Below, piece by piece: positions 55,301 through 62,146 of a stretch of DNA of 64,000 nt. The stretch is from Amborella trichopoda. Taxonomy: Eukaryota; Streptophyta; Magnoliopsida; Amborellales; Amborellaceae. The notes under the pieces were generated by a model. The model saw only the letters and a program-made list of their open reading frames with translations, made no database searches and was not told the origin of the DNA. The stretch is from NCBI RefSeq assembly GCF_000471905.2, contig NW_006499799.1, positions 4,205,951-4,269,950 of the forward strand, written 5' to 3'. Every line of letters starts with the position of its first letter. The stretch's first letter is position 1. A program made the translations under genes and the position numbers.

Positions 55301-58300
55301 GTGGGGGAAATGGAATAAAAGGTAAGGTCGAACATGCTGGGGGGGGGACGAGTGGGAGCTTAACGAGATTTTGGAAATAGTCTATAACAGTACTTTCTTT
55401 CAGATGGGGTTGGTCAATTACCAGCCCTTGGGAAAGAATATGGGAGATAGAATTGTCTCTTCTTCTGCAGTTGGTAATTATGTGAAAGAATGCAGTGTTG
55501 AGATCCCCGCATTTGAGCCACTTGACTCTGGAACTTTGGGCCCAAAAAATCTCTTCGTTTCGCATCATACAAGAGTAGTCCGATTTGACCTGGGTTTGAA
55601 GGAGATGTTCATTTTCAAAGATAGGCCGAGACTCCTCAAGGGTGTCGAGGTTTTGGAAAGAGTTTTGAAGGGATGCTTTCTAGGATTGGAAGTTGTCAGG
55701 AAGCAGACAACGTCAGGATTTAAGGGAGTTTTTAAGGAGAGAGTTCTTTTGAAGTCTAAAACTTGCCCTTTCTTGGGTAAGGGGGGAAAAAGAAGACCAC
55801 CAAGAAGGAAGAAAAGATGAAAGGCCGGGTTCTTCGAGCTAGGCAAGTTCAAATTGGAAGGGTCTAGGTGCCCAAAAGATGGGTAGGGTGCTGAGCTAGA
55901 GGGTTTTATGGTCAGAGGTGGTTTTAGGGAGGTCTAGTGAGTGTGTGCCGGCGAAGGTCGACTCCCATTCGGGGCTTCAAAGAAATCTATCTATTTTGGA
56001 GAAAGCAAGGGAAGCAGGGGAATGGTTTGACCATGTGAACACTGCCCCCTGAAGAGGAATGTCTATGAGCTCTTGGCGAGCAATAAAGTCAGCAAAAAGA
56101 AGCATGGCTGGTGTGTGATCCTAGATAAATTGCTTCTTCATAAGACCATTTGGTGTCATTGAAGTCCCCACCAAGACACCACCTATTTGGAGGGCAAGAT
56201 ACTGCCGCATCGAGTTCTTGCCAGAGCTGAGTCCTTGCAGAGTTGGAGTTGGCTCTGTAAATGGCTAAAGATTTGCAAGGAAGTCCATCGAAAGATTGGG
56301 ATAGTGAAACTATGACCTAGTAAGCCGCGACAATGGTGTTAGATAGGGTAAGGGAATAAGGGTCCCAGATGACCCAGATGCCTCTTGAGGCTCTGACTGC
56401 ATCTAGGGCCACCCAATGATAAGGCCTCCTTCCCCAGACTTGTCTAACTTGAAAGAGGGAAGGGGATGGGAGCTTCGTTTCAATTAGAGCCAAGATTGCG
56501 AGAGCATGTTTTGAATAATATGCTCTAACCGCATTGGTTTTTAGAGTGCAACCAAGGTCCATAGATGTTCCAAACCAAGATCTTCATCTTCTGGGAATGG
56601 AGAGGCAGTGTCTAGTAGAACGTCTAGAGGCGACCACTCTAGGGGGCGAAGACGATGGAGCACTATGGGTTGTTCTAGTTCCTTGGTTGTAGTTTATGCC
56701 TGAAGATAACTTGACGAGTTCTCTGGTCAGCTTGGAAATTGCTTTGAACCTTGATTGAGGGTTGGATCAAAAGAAGGCCTCCACGTCTACTTTGAGTCGT
56801 CGAATTTGAAGCCAACTAGGTGGAGCACTTTGTTGATGTTGCCTTGAGCTGAGTCCATACTCGAGACGAAACTTAAGCCTATTGAAATGGGAAAGTATGA
56901 TTGCAAGGTGGGAGCAGAGGCCGACGAATGAGAGGGCCAGCTTGGGGGCTGCAAGCATGACCCGACACCACCAACGGAGAATTGGAGAGGGGGGGAAACA
57001 ATTGGGGAGAGGGGGGTGGTGCCATTGGAGAATGATCAGGAGTTGGGAGGGAGGGAGATTGCAATAATGGAGAAGGGATAGTAGGTGGGTGCATGTCAAA
57101 GGGTATCGGGACGATTAATATTAGAAATATAGTATTAGAATATAAAAATTTTTGTCAAGGAAAGATCTTCCCTTTAAGGCTCAAGGGATAAAAAAACATT
57201 TTTTTTTCGGTCCGGTTGGATCATAAAACTCTCTCGAGCTATCAAAGGCAATTCTTGGATTCTTCAACTTCGTTGAACTTGAAATAATAAAATAAAAAAT
57301 TGGCATCATATACTACTCAATTTGATTGAGTGAAATTTGAATATTGTAATTTAATTGAATTGGAGTTGGAGATTTCCTATCTGTCCTTGTCCAAACGAAC
57401 CAATTTGAGTGAAAGGTCCACCTTTTCTGTTTTATTTGAAAATTTGTTTGTTTTTATGTCATATCATTTTGTGCTGTACAATTCCTTTATGGGATCAGTT
57501 TCCTCAATGGGGAAATGAGAAGAATTATTAGTATAAATGGATTGCTAAATATACCTAGATATCGGATAAATGGCAATTTTATTGATAAGACCTCTTGAAT
57601 TGTAGCAATAACTTATTACAAATTATTTCAACGAGTTTAGAAGAAAAAGAGACATTTACCTCTTATAGGGGTGGTGCGATTTCTTTTGATATCGTGGGTT
57701 GATAATCCAGGAAAATGGAGAGATCGAGGAAGATGTCTCACACAAACTTAGAGCTGGGTGGCGAAATGGAGATGTGCAACTATTATGTGATCACCACATA
57801 CCAATGAGGTTGAAGGGCAAGTTCTATAGGACAACGGTGAGACCAGCTTTGCTCTATGGGGCGGAATGTTGGCGGACAAAAAACAATATATACCCATGGA
57901 ATGAGTTTAGCGGAGATGAGGGTGTTGAGATGGATGAGTGGCAAGACAAGAAGGGATATAATTCGAAATGAGTCTATTTGAGAGAATTTAGGAGTGGCAC
58001 CAATAGGTGATAAAATGAGAGAGAGTAGACTTAGGTGGGCTGGCTATGTGTGGCACCGATCAAGTACAATGCCTATTAGGAGGTGCGAGTTAGTTCAAGT
58101 GGAAGGACTGAAAAAGACAAGGGGTAGGCCCAAAAGAACGTGTTTGGAAGTAGTCAGAAAAGATATGGGGACTTGTGGCCTCATTGAGGATATGGCCTTT
58201 AATAGAGCAAAATGGAGAACCAGGATTCATGTAGCCTACCCCAATTAATTGGGAAAATGCTAAAATGATAATGAGGGGTGGTGCGATTTGAGTTTTTTTT

Positions 58301-61204
58301 TACTTACCATTCCCATCCTTACAATAAATTTTGGATGGAAAGAAAAAAATTGTTGAAAGAAGCCAATGCTTTGTGAAAGTTAAATTTCGTAGATAGAACA
58401 ATTCCTTTTGTTGTATATCCACGATTGATTCAGCCTCAAATGTTTCAATTGTTGATCTTAGTATTGAGCGAAAGGTTACATATATAGGTTCTCTATTGTA
58501 GGCTAATCTTACTGTACTGGTACCAATAGGCGGCATAGGGGATGTGAAGCACTAAACCTAGAAATCAACAACATAAAAACTTTGTTATTAATTATCCCCT
58601 CTTTGATTTGCTCTGTTGGGATTTGGACTAACAAGAATGGATGGGACGACAAACATCCATCTTGTTTGTACCTTGGATAGCCTTATAACCATCAAAGATC
58701 ATTGAAGTGTCTAGTTCCTAGAAATATGGAGTGTTGAGGACAATGAAATTGTTGGGGGGAGTAACCCTTTTTATTTAAGACCAATGAGCTTGGTTTTAAG
58801 AAATTCAGAAAGGCTGGCTAAAGATTTCTTGTAAAAACACCATCCCTTGTCAATTGATAACATAATGAAAATATTTCAATGTTTTTTTATTCCATAGATT
58901 ATTCCTTTTATTATGATGCACATAAGGGGATGAGTCGTATGATATGGAAATCTCACGTATGGTTTTGGAATGGAGATCCTTTGAATGGAATCAATGACCA
59001 TAACAAATGTCTGACCATAACAAATGTCCGCTTAATATTTAGGAAATTATGTGCAAGCTTTATATAACTATTATGAAGCCACATGACTAGAAATGATGCC
59101 TATGATCAAAGTTATATACTTTGTAATATAGGACTTGTCCACACAAGCAATGAAGAACATATGAAGGCTTTGGAATATTTTTGGGCACTAGAATGAAATC
59201 CATTCTTACCACAAGCTTCTAATAGTATGGCAGTGATCTGTCATTACATGTGACTATCTCTACTATAAAATATAAAGAATAAAAGCATAAAACATTAACA
59301 GGACTAACAATAGAGAAAGTACATACTAGAAGGATAAACAAACAAAATAAAACAAGATAAAATAGGCCTTCTACATGCACCATTTAAAGGAGTGGTTTTT
59401 ATCAATTTTACCAAAGAAAGAAACTACATAGGAGCCAAGATATGAAGAAATGGATATGGCCTATGTAGTGATTTCTATGGATAAAAGATCTAATTGATAG
59501 ACGAAGCACTGTAAAGATCAATGATAGAGGTTTTGGGTCTATAGAATAAGACCTGCTTACTTATGTCAAGGTGTGAGATATTAAGTTAAGAATCAACTTA
59601 TGTAATAGAGTTGATCCACAAAAGTGCTGAGCAATAGTGTACCATCAGATCCCAAAGTAAGTCATTTCTTATCGGGAAAGGTATTTTTCATAGTATCTAT
59701 ATGAATGAAAATGAGATAGTTACCTTTCATAAAATTGTAATGATAGAGGGAGATATCTTGCTTTAGTTTCATTCTTCTGAAGATGAGAGAAGAGAAAATC
59801 GATTATTTGATTGATGAAATTTTGAGTTTGAAAATCATGTAATTAATCTGATTATTTGATTAAATCCAGAAAATGGGATCGATTGATGAGAAATTTCATC
59901 AAGTTAAATACAATATAAGATGAATATAAGATGGAACACTAAAAGAGTTGACTGCCGAGCCATATGAGGTAGGATACTCTCTGGTACGGTTCCAAGTGAA
60001 GGAATTGATCCACCTATCCCCACCGGGGAGAACAGACCATTCGATAGGGATTTTCTGAAATCGCAGATACTTGGTTCGATCAACTAGCTGTGTACTGGAA
60101 ACAAGCTATAGCACTAACTCTAGGCAATTATATGGAAGCACATAACTGGTTGAAGATCAGGAGGCTTTTCAAATAAAAACACTCTTTTCAATTTTCCAAA
60201 ATCTCTTTTGCTCATTTTTTCATTCTGCATTGTGCTGAATTATTATCCTTTTAGGAACTGGGCCTCCCAACATGGTCCTATTTATTGGGATTGATATCTG
60301 TAGAATCATTAGGTATTTATCCTCCGCGTACAAAATGTAAGAATAAAGCATCCATTAGTTTCGAGATACATGCCGTAATGTTTGAATGGACGTTATCCAT
60401 TTTGATGCCATGATGCCTGTGATATTTTTTATTCCTTTGAAGTGACTTTGTCTTGTTGGGCATTTTAATTAGTAAATCCATTATGATGATTAGATGTGCG
60501 TGTGTGAGAGCGAGAGTGAGAGTGAGAGAGAGAGAAAGACTCTTGTGCTTAATGCTTTAAGGCGAGAGAGAGAGAGGACAGGCAGAGAGAGACACTTGCG
60601 CTTAATGTTTTAAGGGGTCATTTTCAGTAGTTATCCATTCCATGCATGCATTAACAACATCGTTATATTTTGCTTTGGCAGGATATAAGGGCACTTTTTC
60701 CCTCTGATTACAATCCCTTTTATGCGGGCTTTGGAAACAGAGAAACCGATGAGATCAGCTACAGAAAAGTTGGAATTCCAAAAGGGAAAATATTCATTAT
60801 AAATCCAAAGGTATTCTTTGAAGCAAATGAGCTGCCATTTGTATATAGAAAATGTTGGAATTGCTTATTTACGAGTTTCGATTTGACTCAACTTTGTTGA
60901 TTCTGATTCTAATCTAATTGGCAGGGTGAAGTGGCTATCAACAATCGCACTGGCGTGAAGACATATACCTCTTTGCATACTCTCGTGCATGACATGTTTC
61001 CACCAACTTCACTTGGAGAACAGGTGAGTGTAAGTAATTGAGCTAGAAATACATGAGCATTATTCTTGTAATTGTACCTTTCTGATGAATTTGAGCTTTT
61101 TGTATTCTCATTGGCGCAATGGAATACTGAGTGTTTGACATGTTGTACAGGAAGATTATAATTCTTGGAATTATTGGAAAATGCCATTGCCAAGTATAGA
61201 ATGA
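26875..61204 (+). CDS. PAH1: phosphatidate phosphatase (lipin / PAH1-like), ten coding exons
   Basis: Encodes a Mg2+-dependent phosphatidic acid phosphatase that makes diacylglycerol at the ER; in plants PAH1/PAH2 control phospholipid synthesis and galactolipid remodelling under phosphate starvation (family knowledge). Coding exons: 26875-28348, 28584-29182, 29318-29391, 38554-38638, 40139-40225, 40355-40427, 47847-47890, 60682-60810, 60925-61023, 61151-61204. All introns are GT-AG and phases join exactly to 905 residues, close to Arabidopsis PAH1. Residues 1-100 are N-LIP ([17 protein letters not shown] at 43-59). 493-560 is the middle lipin block (YLPWDKAAP at 546-554). 692-890 is LNS2/HAD with DVDGT at 709-713, FLSARA at 752-757, K807 and GFGNRETD at 828-835. 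The middle (100-490) is acidic and low-complexity. The start is the ATG at 26875, which gives the family N-terminus. PAH1 rather than PAH2 is a judgement from the N-LIP sequence. It looks intact. Confidence 0.95.
28584..29182 (+). CDS. PAH1: PAH coding exon 2 (middle lipin block)
   Basis: Residues 492-691. The acceptor is TTTGCAG|GTTTTG. It contains [15 protein letters not shown] and the [18 protein letters not shown] block, both strongly conserved in plant PAH proteins. Ends GKQQ before GTCTGA; intron 2 is 135 bp. Confidence 0.95.
29318..29391 (+). CDS. PAH1: PAH coding exon 3 (catalytic DVDGT)
   Basis: Residues 692-715 plus two bases: [19 protein letters not shown], then DGTIT. It carries the nucleophile Asp709 and Asp711. 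Intron 3 is 9162 bp with hAT and RTE insertions. Confidence 0.95.
29604..29687. repeat. 28-bp tandem repeat, three units
   Basis: AGATTCTCCTTTCAATTTTT followed by ACCCAAAG is repeated at 29604, 29632 and 29660 (last unit partial), near the start of intron 3. Confidence 0.9.
29700..31330. other. intron 3, no feature recognised
   Basis: AT-rich intron sequence with a few short GA-rich tracts (31090-31190). No coding sense, terminal repeats or RNA gene were found. Confidence 0.4.
31339..32191. mobile_element. non-autonomous hAT-like element (853 bp)
   Basis: Perfect 16-bp terminal inverted repeats, CAATGTTTTAAAATGC (31339-31354) and its complement (32176-32191), lie inside a perfect 8-bp duplication TTTGAGAA (31331-31338, 32192-32199). 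CA..TG ends with an 8-bp duplication are the hAT pattern. No transposase. Confidence 0.88.
32741..35234 (+). mobile_element. RTE-type LINE, 5'-truncated, with internal duplication
   Basis: The RT core is readable in broken frames: [44 protein letters not shown] (near 33260), [20 protein letters not shown], then the end [18 protein letters not shown] (35070-35120). The 3' end is GGCGACCCCAATTAGTTGGG..GATGATGATGATG, the RTE tail. AACAACACT flanks it (32732-32740 and 35235-35243) as a 9-bp target duplication. It is in the same orientation as the host gene. A catalytic box reads FVND in the first duplicated unit and FMDD in the second. Confidence 0.88.
33112..34909 (+). repeat. ~899-bp tandem duplication inside the RTE element
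   Basis: GGGAGAGAGTAATTGAGCAA occurs at 33112 and again at 34011, and everything between is repeated up to about 34909 with moderate divergence. Around the junction (34001-34011) both parents share AAGTTG followed by GGGAGAGAG, which suggests recombination at short homology. Confidence 0.88.
35864..37322. mobile_element. hAT-like element, CATAGTT family, 1459 bp
   Basis: The ends CATAGTTATTGGGA and TCCCGATAACTATG are inverted repeats with one mismatch, and AACAAGAT flanks both sides (35856-35863, 37323-37330). Internal sequence is rich in GGGATC/GATCC words and carries a 66-bp tandem duplication at 36972-37103. No transposase. Confidence 0.8.
37331..38553. other. end of intron 3, no feature recognised
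   Basis: AT-rich intron sequence. The open stretches here lack any family signature. Confidence 0.4.
38554..38638 (+). CDS. PAH1: PAH coding exon 4
   Basis: Residues 716-744, [19 protein letters not shown], ending LFSAIQ. Flanked by TATGCAG and GTGCTT. Intron 4 is 1500 bp. Confidence 0.95.
39160..39325 (+). pseudogene. decayed duplicate of the approach to PAH coding exon 5
   Basis: TAAGACATGCCTTCTGCTAT and flanking sequence at 39208-39231 recur at 40044-40067. The alignment continues through GTAGT.CCAT.ATGACAT..T to AAACAAATTCTGCTG, where the functional copy has AAACAAATCCTGCAG just before exon 5. The acceptor AG is lost (CTG), and the exon sequence fades after about 20 bases. Confidence 0.65.
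39338..39950 (+). repeat. intron block X, copy 1 (in intron 4)
   Basis: GAAATTAAAA.TT..AAAATTGATGT followed by CTTGGCTGAAGG and CAACCAAAAT is shared in order with 42540-42835 in intron 6. Together with 39160-39325 it is the remnant of a tandem duplication that once included exons 5 and 6. Confidence 0.65.
39554..39851. mobile_element. MITE with 9-bp target duplication (298 bp)
   Basis: Comparison of block X copy 1 with copy 2 (42517-42835) shows this segment as an extra insertion. TTAATAGAT (39545-39553) and TTAATGGAT (39852-39860) flank it; nine bases suggest a Mutator-like origin. A relative lies at 25485. Confidence 0.7.
40139..40225 (+). CDS. PAH1: PAH coding exon 5 (HAD motif II)
   Basis: Residues 745-773, [16 protein letters not shown], ending FLRNLKQ. 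The acceptor is CCTGCAG and the donor GTATGG; phase 0 at both ends. Intron 5 is 129 bp. Confidence 0.95.
40355..40427 (+). CDS. PAH1: PAH coding exon 6
   Basis: Residues 774-797 plus one base, [20 protein letters not shown] then LYRE. The donor is GAAG|GTAACA. Intron 6 is 7419 bp. Confidence 0.95.
40673..42186 (+). mobile_element. L1-type LINE, 5'-truncated, with poly-A and target duplication
   Basis: 3' portion of an L1-like element in intron 6. It ends in a run of A (42178-42188) and is flanked by AACAATATTCACGCTT (40657-40672) and AACAATATTCATGCTT (42187-42202), a 16-bp duplication with one mismatch. It carries only the post-RT part of ORF2. Same orientation as the host gene. Confidence 0.92.
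40733..41900 (+). pseudogene. LINE ORF2 C-terminus: zf-RVT and RNase H
   Basis: The first open part (40733-41239) has the zinc-binding domain found after RT in plant LINEs: [36 protein letters not shown], then [20 protein letters not shown] with the Cys/His cluster. After frame breaks the RNase H start appears as [19 protein letters not shown] (41517-41575) and its end as [16 protein letters not shown] (41830-41876). Truncated at the 5' side and broken. Confidence 0.85.
42517..42835 (+). repeat. intron block X, copy 2 (in intron 6)
   Basis: Counterpart of 39338-39950 without the MITE. With the L1 (40673-42186) removed it lies about 0.6 kb after coding exon 6, which fixes the original length of the duplicated unit. 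Confidence 0.65.
43542..44078. mobile_element. hAT-like element, CATAGTT family, 537 bp
   Basis: Ends CATAGTTGCCGGGATC and (3', complement) CATGTTTGTTGGGAT. Flanks GTGGAGTT (43534-43541) and GTGGAGGC (44079-44086) match at six of eight. Internal GGGATC/GATCTC words are shared with 35864-37322. Confidence 0.6.
44403..45055. mobile_element. TIR element, GTTT(C/T)AAAAAACG family, 653 bp
   Basis: The 5' end CATGGTTTCAAAAAACG and the complement of the 3' end CATTGTTTTAAAAAACG are inverted repeats, followed inside by Gly-Arg-like GC-rich CTAGGCG.GCCC words at both ends. It is related in its terminus to 31339-32191. The target duplication is not preserved. Confidence 0.65.
45251..45300 (+). mobile_element. 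3'-end-only RTE fragment
   Basis: GTAGCCGACCCCAAATAGTT followed by GAAATAAGGCTC and ATGATGATG is the RTE 3' terminus seen also at 35185, 50605 and 58230, here without any coding part. Confidence 0.8.
45301..47846. other. rest of intron 6, no feature recognised
   Basis: No coding family, terminal repeats or RNA gene were found. One minus-strand open stretch of 104 codons (46108-45794) has no recognisable signature. Confidence 0.4.
47847..47890 (+). CDS. PAH1: PAH coding exon 7 (44-nt microexon-like)
   Basis: Residues 798-812, [15 protein letters not shown], with the HAD motif III Lys807. TTTTGCAG precedes it and GTAAGC follows. It is only 44 bp and lies between introns of 7.4 and 12.8 kb. 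Confidence 0.94.
48205..48775 (+). pseudogene. rps2: plastid rps2 pseudogene (nuclear plastid DNA)
   Basis: Plastid ribosomal protein S2 from its middle to near the C-terminus. In frame at first: [53 protein letters not shown]; after a frameshift near 48430 the rest is read in other frames ([41 protein letters not shown]). The N-terminal third is missing and the last residues are cut by the RTE at 48785. The stops and indels show it is a nuclear relic. The plastid neighbour atpI follows in the same direction, as in the chloroplast. Confidence 0.93.
48785..50662 (+). mobile_element. RTE-type LINE in the rps2-atpI spacer
   Basis: Readable in broken frames: [20 protein letters not shown] (48960-49020), [22 protein letters not shown] (near 49810), ending with the GTAGCCGACCCTAAATAGTT tail and GATGATGATGATG at 50655. 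A 59-bp tandem duplication lies at 50051-50168. It interrupts the plastid insertion between rps2 and atpI. 5'-truncated; no clear target duplication. Confidence 0.85.
50663..50951 (+). other. plastid rps2-atpI spacer relic
   Basis: AT-rich sequence directly before the atpI start. By position between the two plastid genes it should be the spacer; I infer this from order and do not recognise the sequence itself. Confidence 0.5.
50952..52268 (+). pseudogene. atpI: plastid atpI pseudogene, split by a hAT-like element
   Basis: Plastid ATP synthase subunit a. The 5' part (50952-51092) keeps the [14 protein letters not shown]-like and HFYWQI.GF-like segments in shifted frames and runs to the sequence for LLGS. 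After a 659-bp insertion it resumes at 51760 with [18 protein letters not shown] (shifted by indels), [20 protein letters not shown] (51938-51997), [18 protein letters not shown] (52052-52105) and ELVV..LVSL, ending near ATLAAA (52240-52260). Multiple indels and stops; not functional. Confidence 0.93.
51093..51751. mobile_element. hAT-like element, CATAGTT family, inside atpI
   Basis: Flanked by GCTCAACC (51085-51092) and GTTCAACC (51752-51759). Joining the flanks restores the atpI order (..LLGS..A..VRNPQ..), so the empty site is known. The ends CATATTGCGGGA and (3', complement) CACAGTTGTTGGA resemble the other family members. No transposase. Confidence 0.75.
52484..52568 (-). pseudogene. trnS-GGA: plastid trnS-GGA pseudogene
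   Basis: On the minus strand AGATGGCCGAGTGGTTCAAG, GCATAGCATTG, then AAACTGCTACATAAGCTTATG, and GGTTTAAATCCCTC match the plastid serine tRNA with a long variable arm. The anticodon region reads TGAAA where the plastid gene has TGGAA, so GGA has become GAA, and the T-loop GTTCGAATC has become GTTTAAATC. This is a nuclear relic. It lies head-to-head with ycf3, as in most plastomes. Confidence 0.88.
52649..57111 (-). mobile_element. L1-type LINE, nearly full length, antisense
   Basis: 4.46 kb on the minus strand lying between trnS-GGA and ycf3. Order: 5' leader (57.1 kb), endonuclease (56562-56317), pre-RT (55568-55197), RT (54861-54373), zinc domain (53686-53240), RNase H (53215-52838). CGACTAATAT (52639-52648) and CGATTAATAT (57112-57121) flank it as a probable 10-bp target duplication. 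A small 30-bp duplication occurs near 53850-53907. Confidence 0.82.
52838..56562 (-). pseudogene. LINE ORF2 (endonuclease, RT, zf-RVT, RNase H), broken
   Basis: The endonuclease piece has [13 protein letters not shown] and [20 protein letters not shown]. The pre-RT piece has [20 protein letters not shown]. The RT has [20 protein letters not shown] followed by DPLSPF, but the sequence then jumps to [19 protein letters not shown], so the segment with the catalytic ADD box is deleted. The zinc domain is [19 protein letters not shown]. RNase H ends [20 protein letters not shown] (near 52890-52840). Many frameshifts; inactive. Confidence 0.85.
57551..60176 (+). pseudogene. ycf3: plastid ycf3 (pafI) pseudogene, three exons and two group II introns
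   Basis: Photosystem I assembly factor of the chloroplast, here a nuclear relic. Exon 1 (57551-57674) reads .[13 protein letters not shown] with the start ATG changed to ATA. Exon 2 (about 59023-59248) has the sequence for DRSYILYNIGLIHTSN, ERNPFLPQA and MAVICHY in shifted frames. Exon 3 (about 60024-60176) runs from the GENRPF-like start to [16 protein letters not shown] and TAA. Both introns keep the GTG(C)GA.T start. Intron 1 has a domain V-like stretch near 58930-58966 and intron 2 near 59955-59995. An RTE element sits at the exon 1-intron 1 junction. Confidence 0.93.
57683..58273 (+). mobile_element. short RTE LINE with perfect 16-bp target duplication
   Basis: 591-bp 5'-truncated RTE beginning within the RT C-terminus (CTTTTGATATCGTGGGTTGA) and carrying the conserved end [36 protein letters not shown] and the GTAGCCTACCCCAATTAATT tail. 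AGGGGTGGTGCGATTT flanks both sides (57667-57682, 58274-58289), a perfect duplication of the ycf3 exon 1-intron 1 junction. Confidence 0.95.
60177..60681. other. end of intron 7
   Basis: The first ~150 bp may be plastid ycf3-psaA spacer; the rest looks like host intron with GA-rich tracts (60505-60590) and a repeated CTTAATG.TTTAAGG word. No gene seen. Confidence 0.4.
60682..60810 (+). CDS. PAH1: PAH coding exon 8 (HAD motif IV)
   Basis: Residues 813-855, starting [20 protein letters not shown] and ending KIFIINPK. Acceptor TTTGGCAG, donor GTATTC. Confidence 0.95.
60925..61023 (+). CDS. PAH1: PAH coding exon 9
   Basis: Residues 856-888, [20 protein letters not shown] then [13 protein letters not shown], the conserved C-terminal block. 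Acceptor ATTGGCAG, donor GTGAGT. Confidence 0.95.
61151..61204 (+). CDS. PAH1: PAH coding exon 10 and stop
   Basis: Residues 889-905, [17 protein letters not shown], then TGA. The acceptor is TTGTACAG. Confidence 0.93.
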   Translation, partial: EDYNSWNYWKMPLPSIE

Positions 61205-61700
61205 TAGTTTTTATCTACCCCGGTTGGCCTTCTAAGATGCTCTGCTCGCTTCCACAGTTGAGTGTGTAATCATATGCCAGAAAATTTGTACAATAACGGG
61301 AATATGCTAAAGTTTGGCTGGTTGTTGGACTGTGTACTGGTGAGGCTCATTTTTTCAACCACTCAAACTTAGAGGCCCTTTTTTTTTCTTTTTTCTTTTT
61401 TTTCTGGTGAGTCATATCATGTAAACTTTGGTTTTTTCTTCAGTCTCTATGGCATGATAAAAAAACTGTTGATAAAAAAGATATATCTGCTCCGGCCCAT
61501 CTTGTCATGATTATAATGACGGGAATGGGTACCACGTCAAGATAATATGGTAAGTATGATGGGTAAGAGCGCAAACTGTATAAGCCGATGTATTTGCTTT
61601 CACAAGCCAATTATTCTTGAAGCAAAAGTTCCATAAAGCTACGGTTTTGTACAGTTGCTTCATAAATCTTGCCTGAAAATGCACTTCAGAGCATGCAATT
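61205..61700 (+). other. presumed 3' UTR of the PAH gene
   Basis: Non-coding sequence after the TGA with a CT/T-rich tract at 61379-61410. No unambiguous AATAAA signal was found; the end is a guess based on where the MITE begins. Confidence 0.4.
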
Positions 61701-61775
61701 CAATCATCCCACTACCTAGATGATGGACAAAAAAACAAGAAAAAAAGAGAGAATTATAACTTCAAAAAGAAAAAA

Positions 61776-62146
61776 GTTTATTTAAGGTTGCATCCTTAAA
61801 ATGTAGAATTAAAGATGCACTTCAAAAATTCATCGAAAAAGGTTGTTTTAATGTTGAAAAACCCTCTAATTTATCATTTCAACATTGAGATGTATGAATA
61901 TGACAAAAAGAAAAAAAGATTGAGTCCTAGAAATAGTGTCTTATAACACATTATCTAGACCGTCCATTTTCAAGATTTTTATATGTTTATAGTTCCAGAT
62001 GATTTTAATTTTTTTAGAGTTTAAAATTTTATAATTAGAGATGAAAATAGATTTTTAGATCATCCTAAGAATTTTTTACACCAAAATTACGATATAATCA
62101 AATTTGGAGGTGTGCCAATTGTTTAAGGTTGCAATCTTATATAAAC
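61776..62146. mobile_element. MITE A downstream of the PAH gene
   Basis: GTTTATTTAAGGTTGCATCCTT (61776-61797) matches the complement of the 3' end (62125-62146) at 19 of 22 positions. Internal sequence (TTCAAGATTTTTATATG.., TTTATAATTAGAG.TGAAAATA) is shared with MITE B in the same order. No target duplication fixed. Confidence 0.72.

Noticed and set aside
55371-55852. 149-codon plus-strand open frame
   Set aside because: It lies antisense to the LINE pre-RT/endonuclease region, whose sense strand carries the recognisable motifs.
58300-58536. 78-codon minus-strand open frame
   Set aside because: It falls inside the ycf3 intron 1 relic; no protein family matches.
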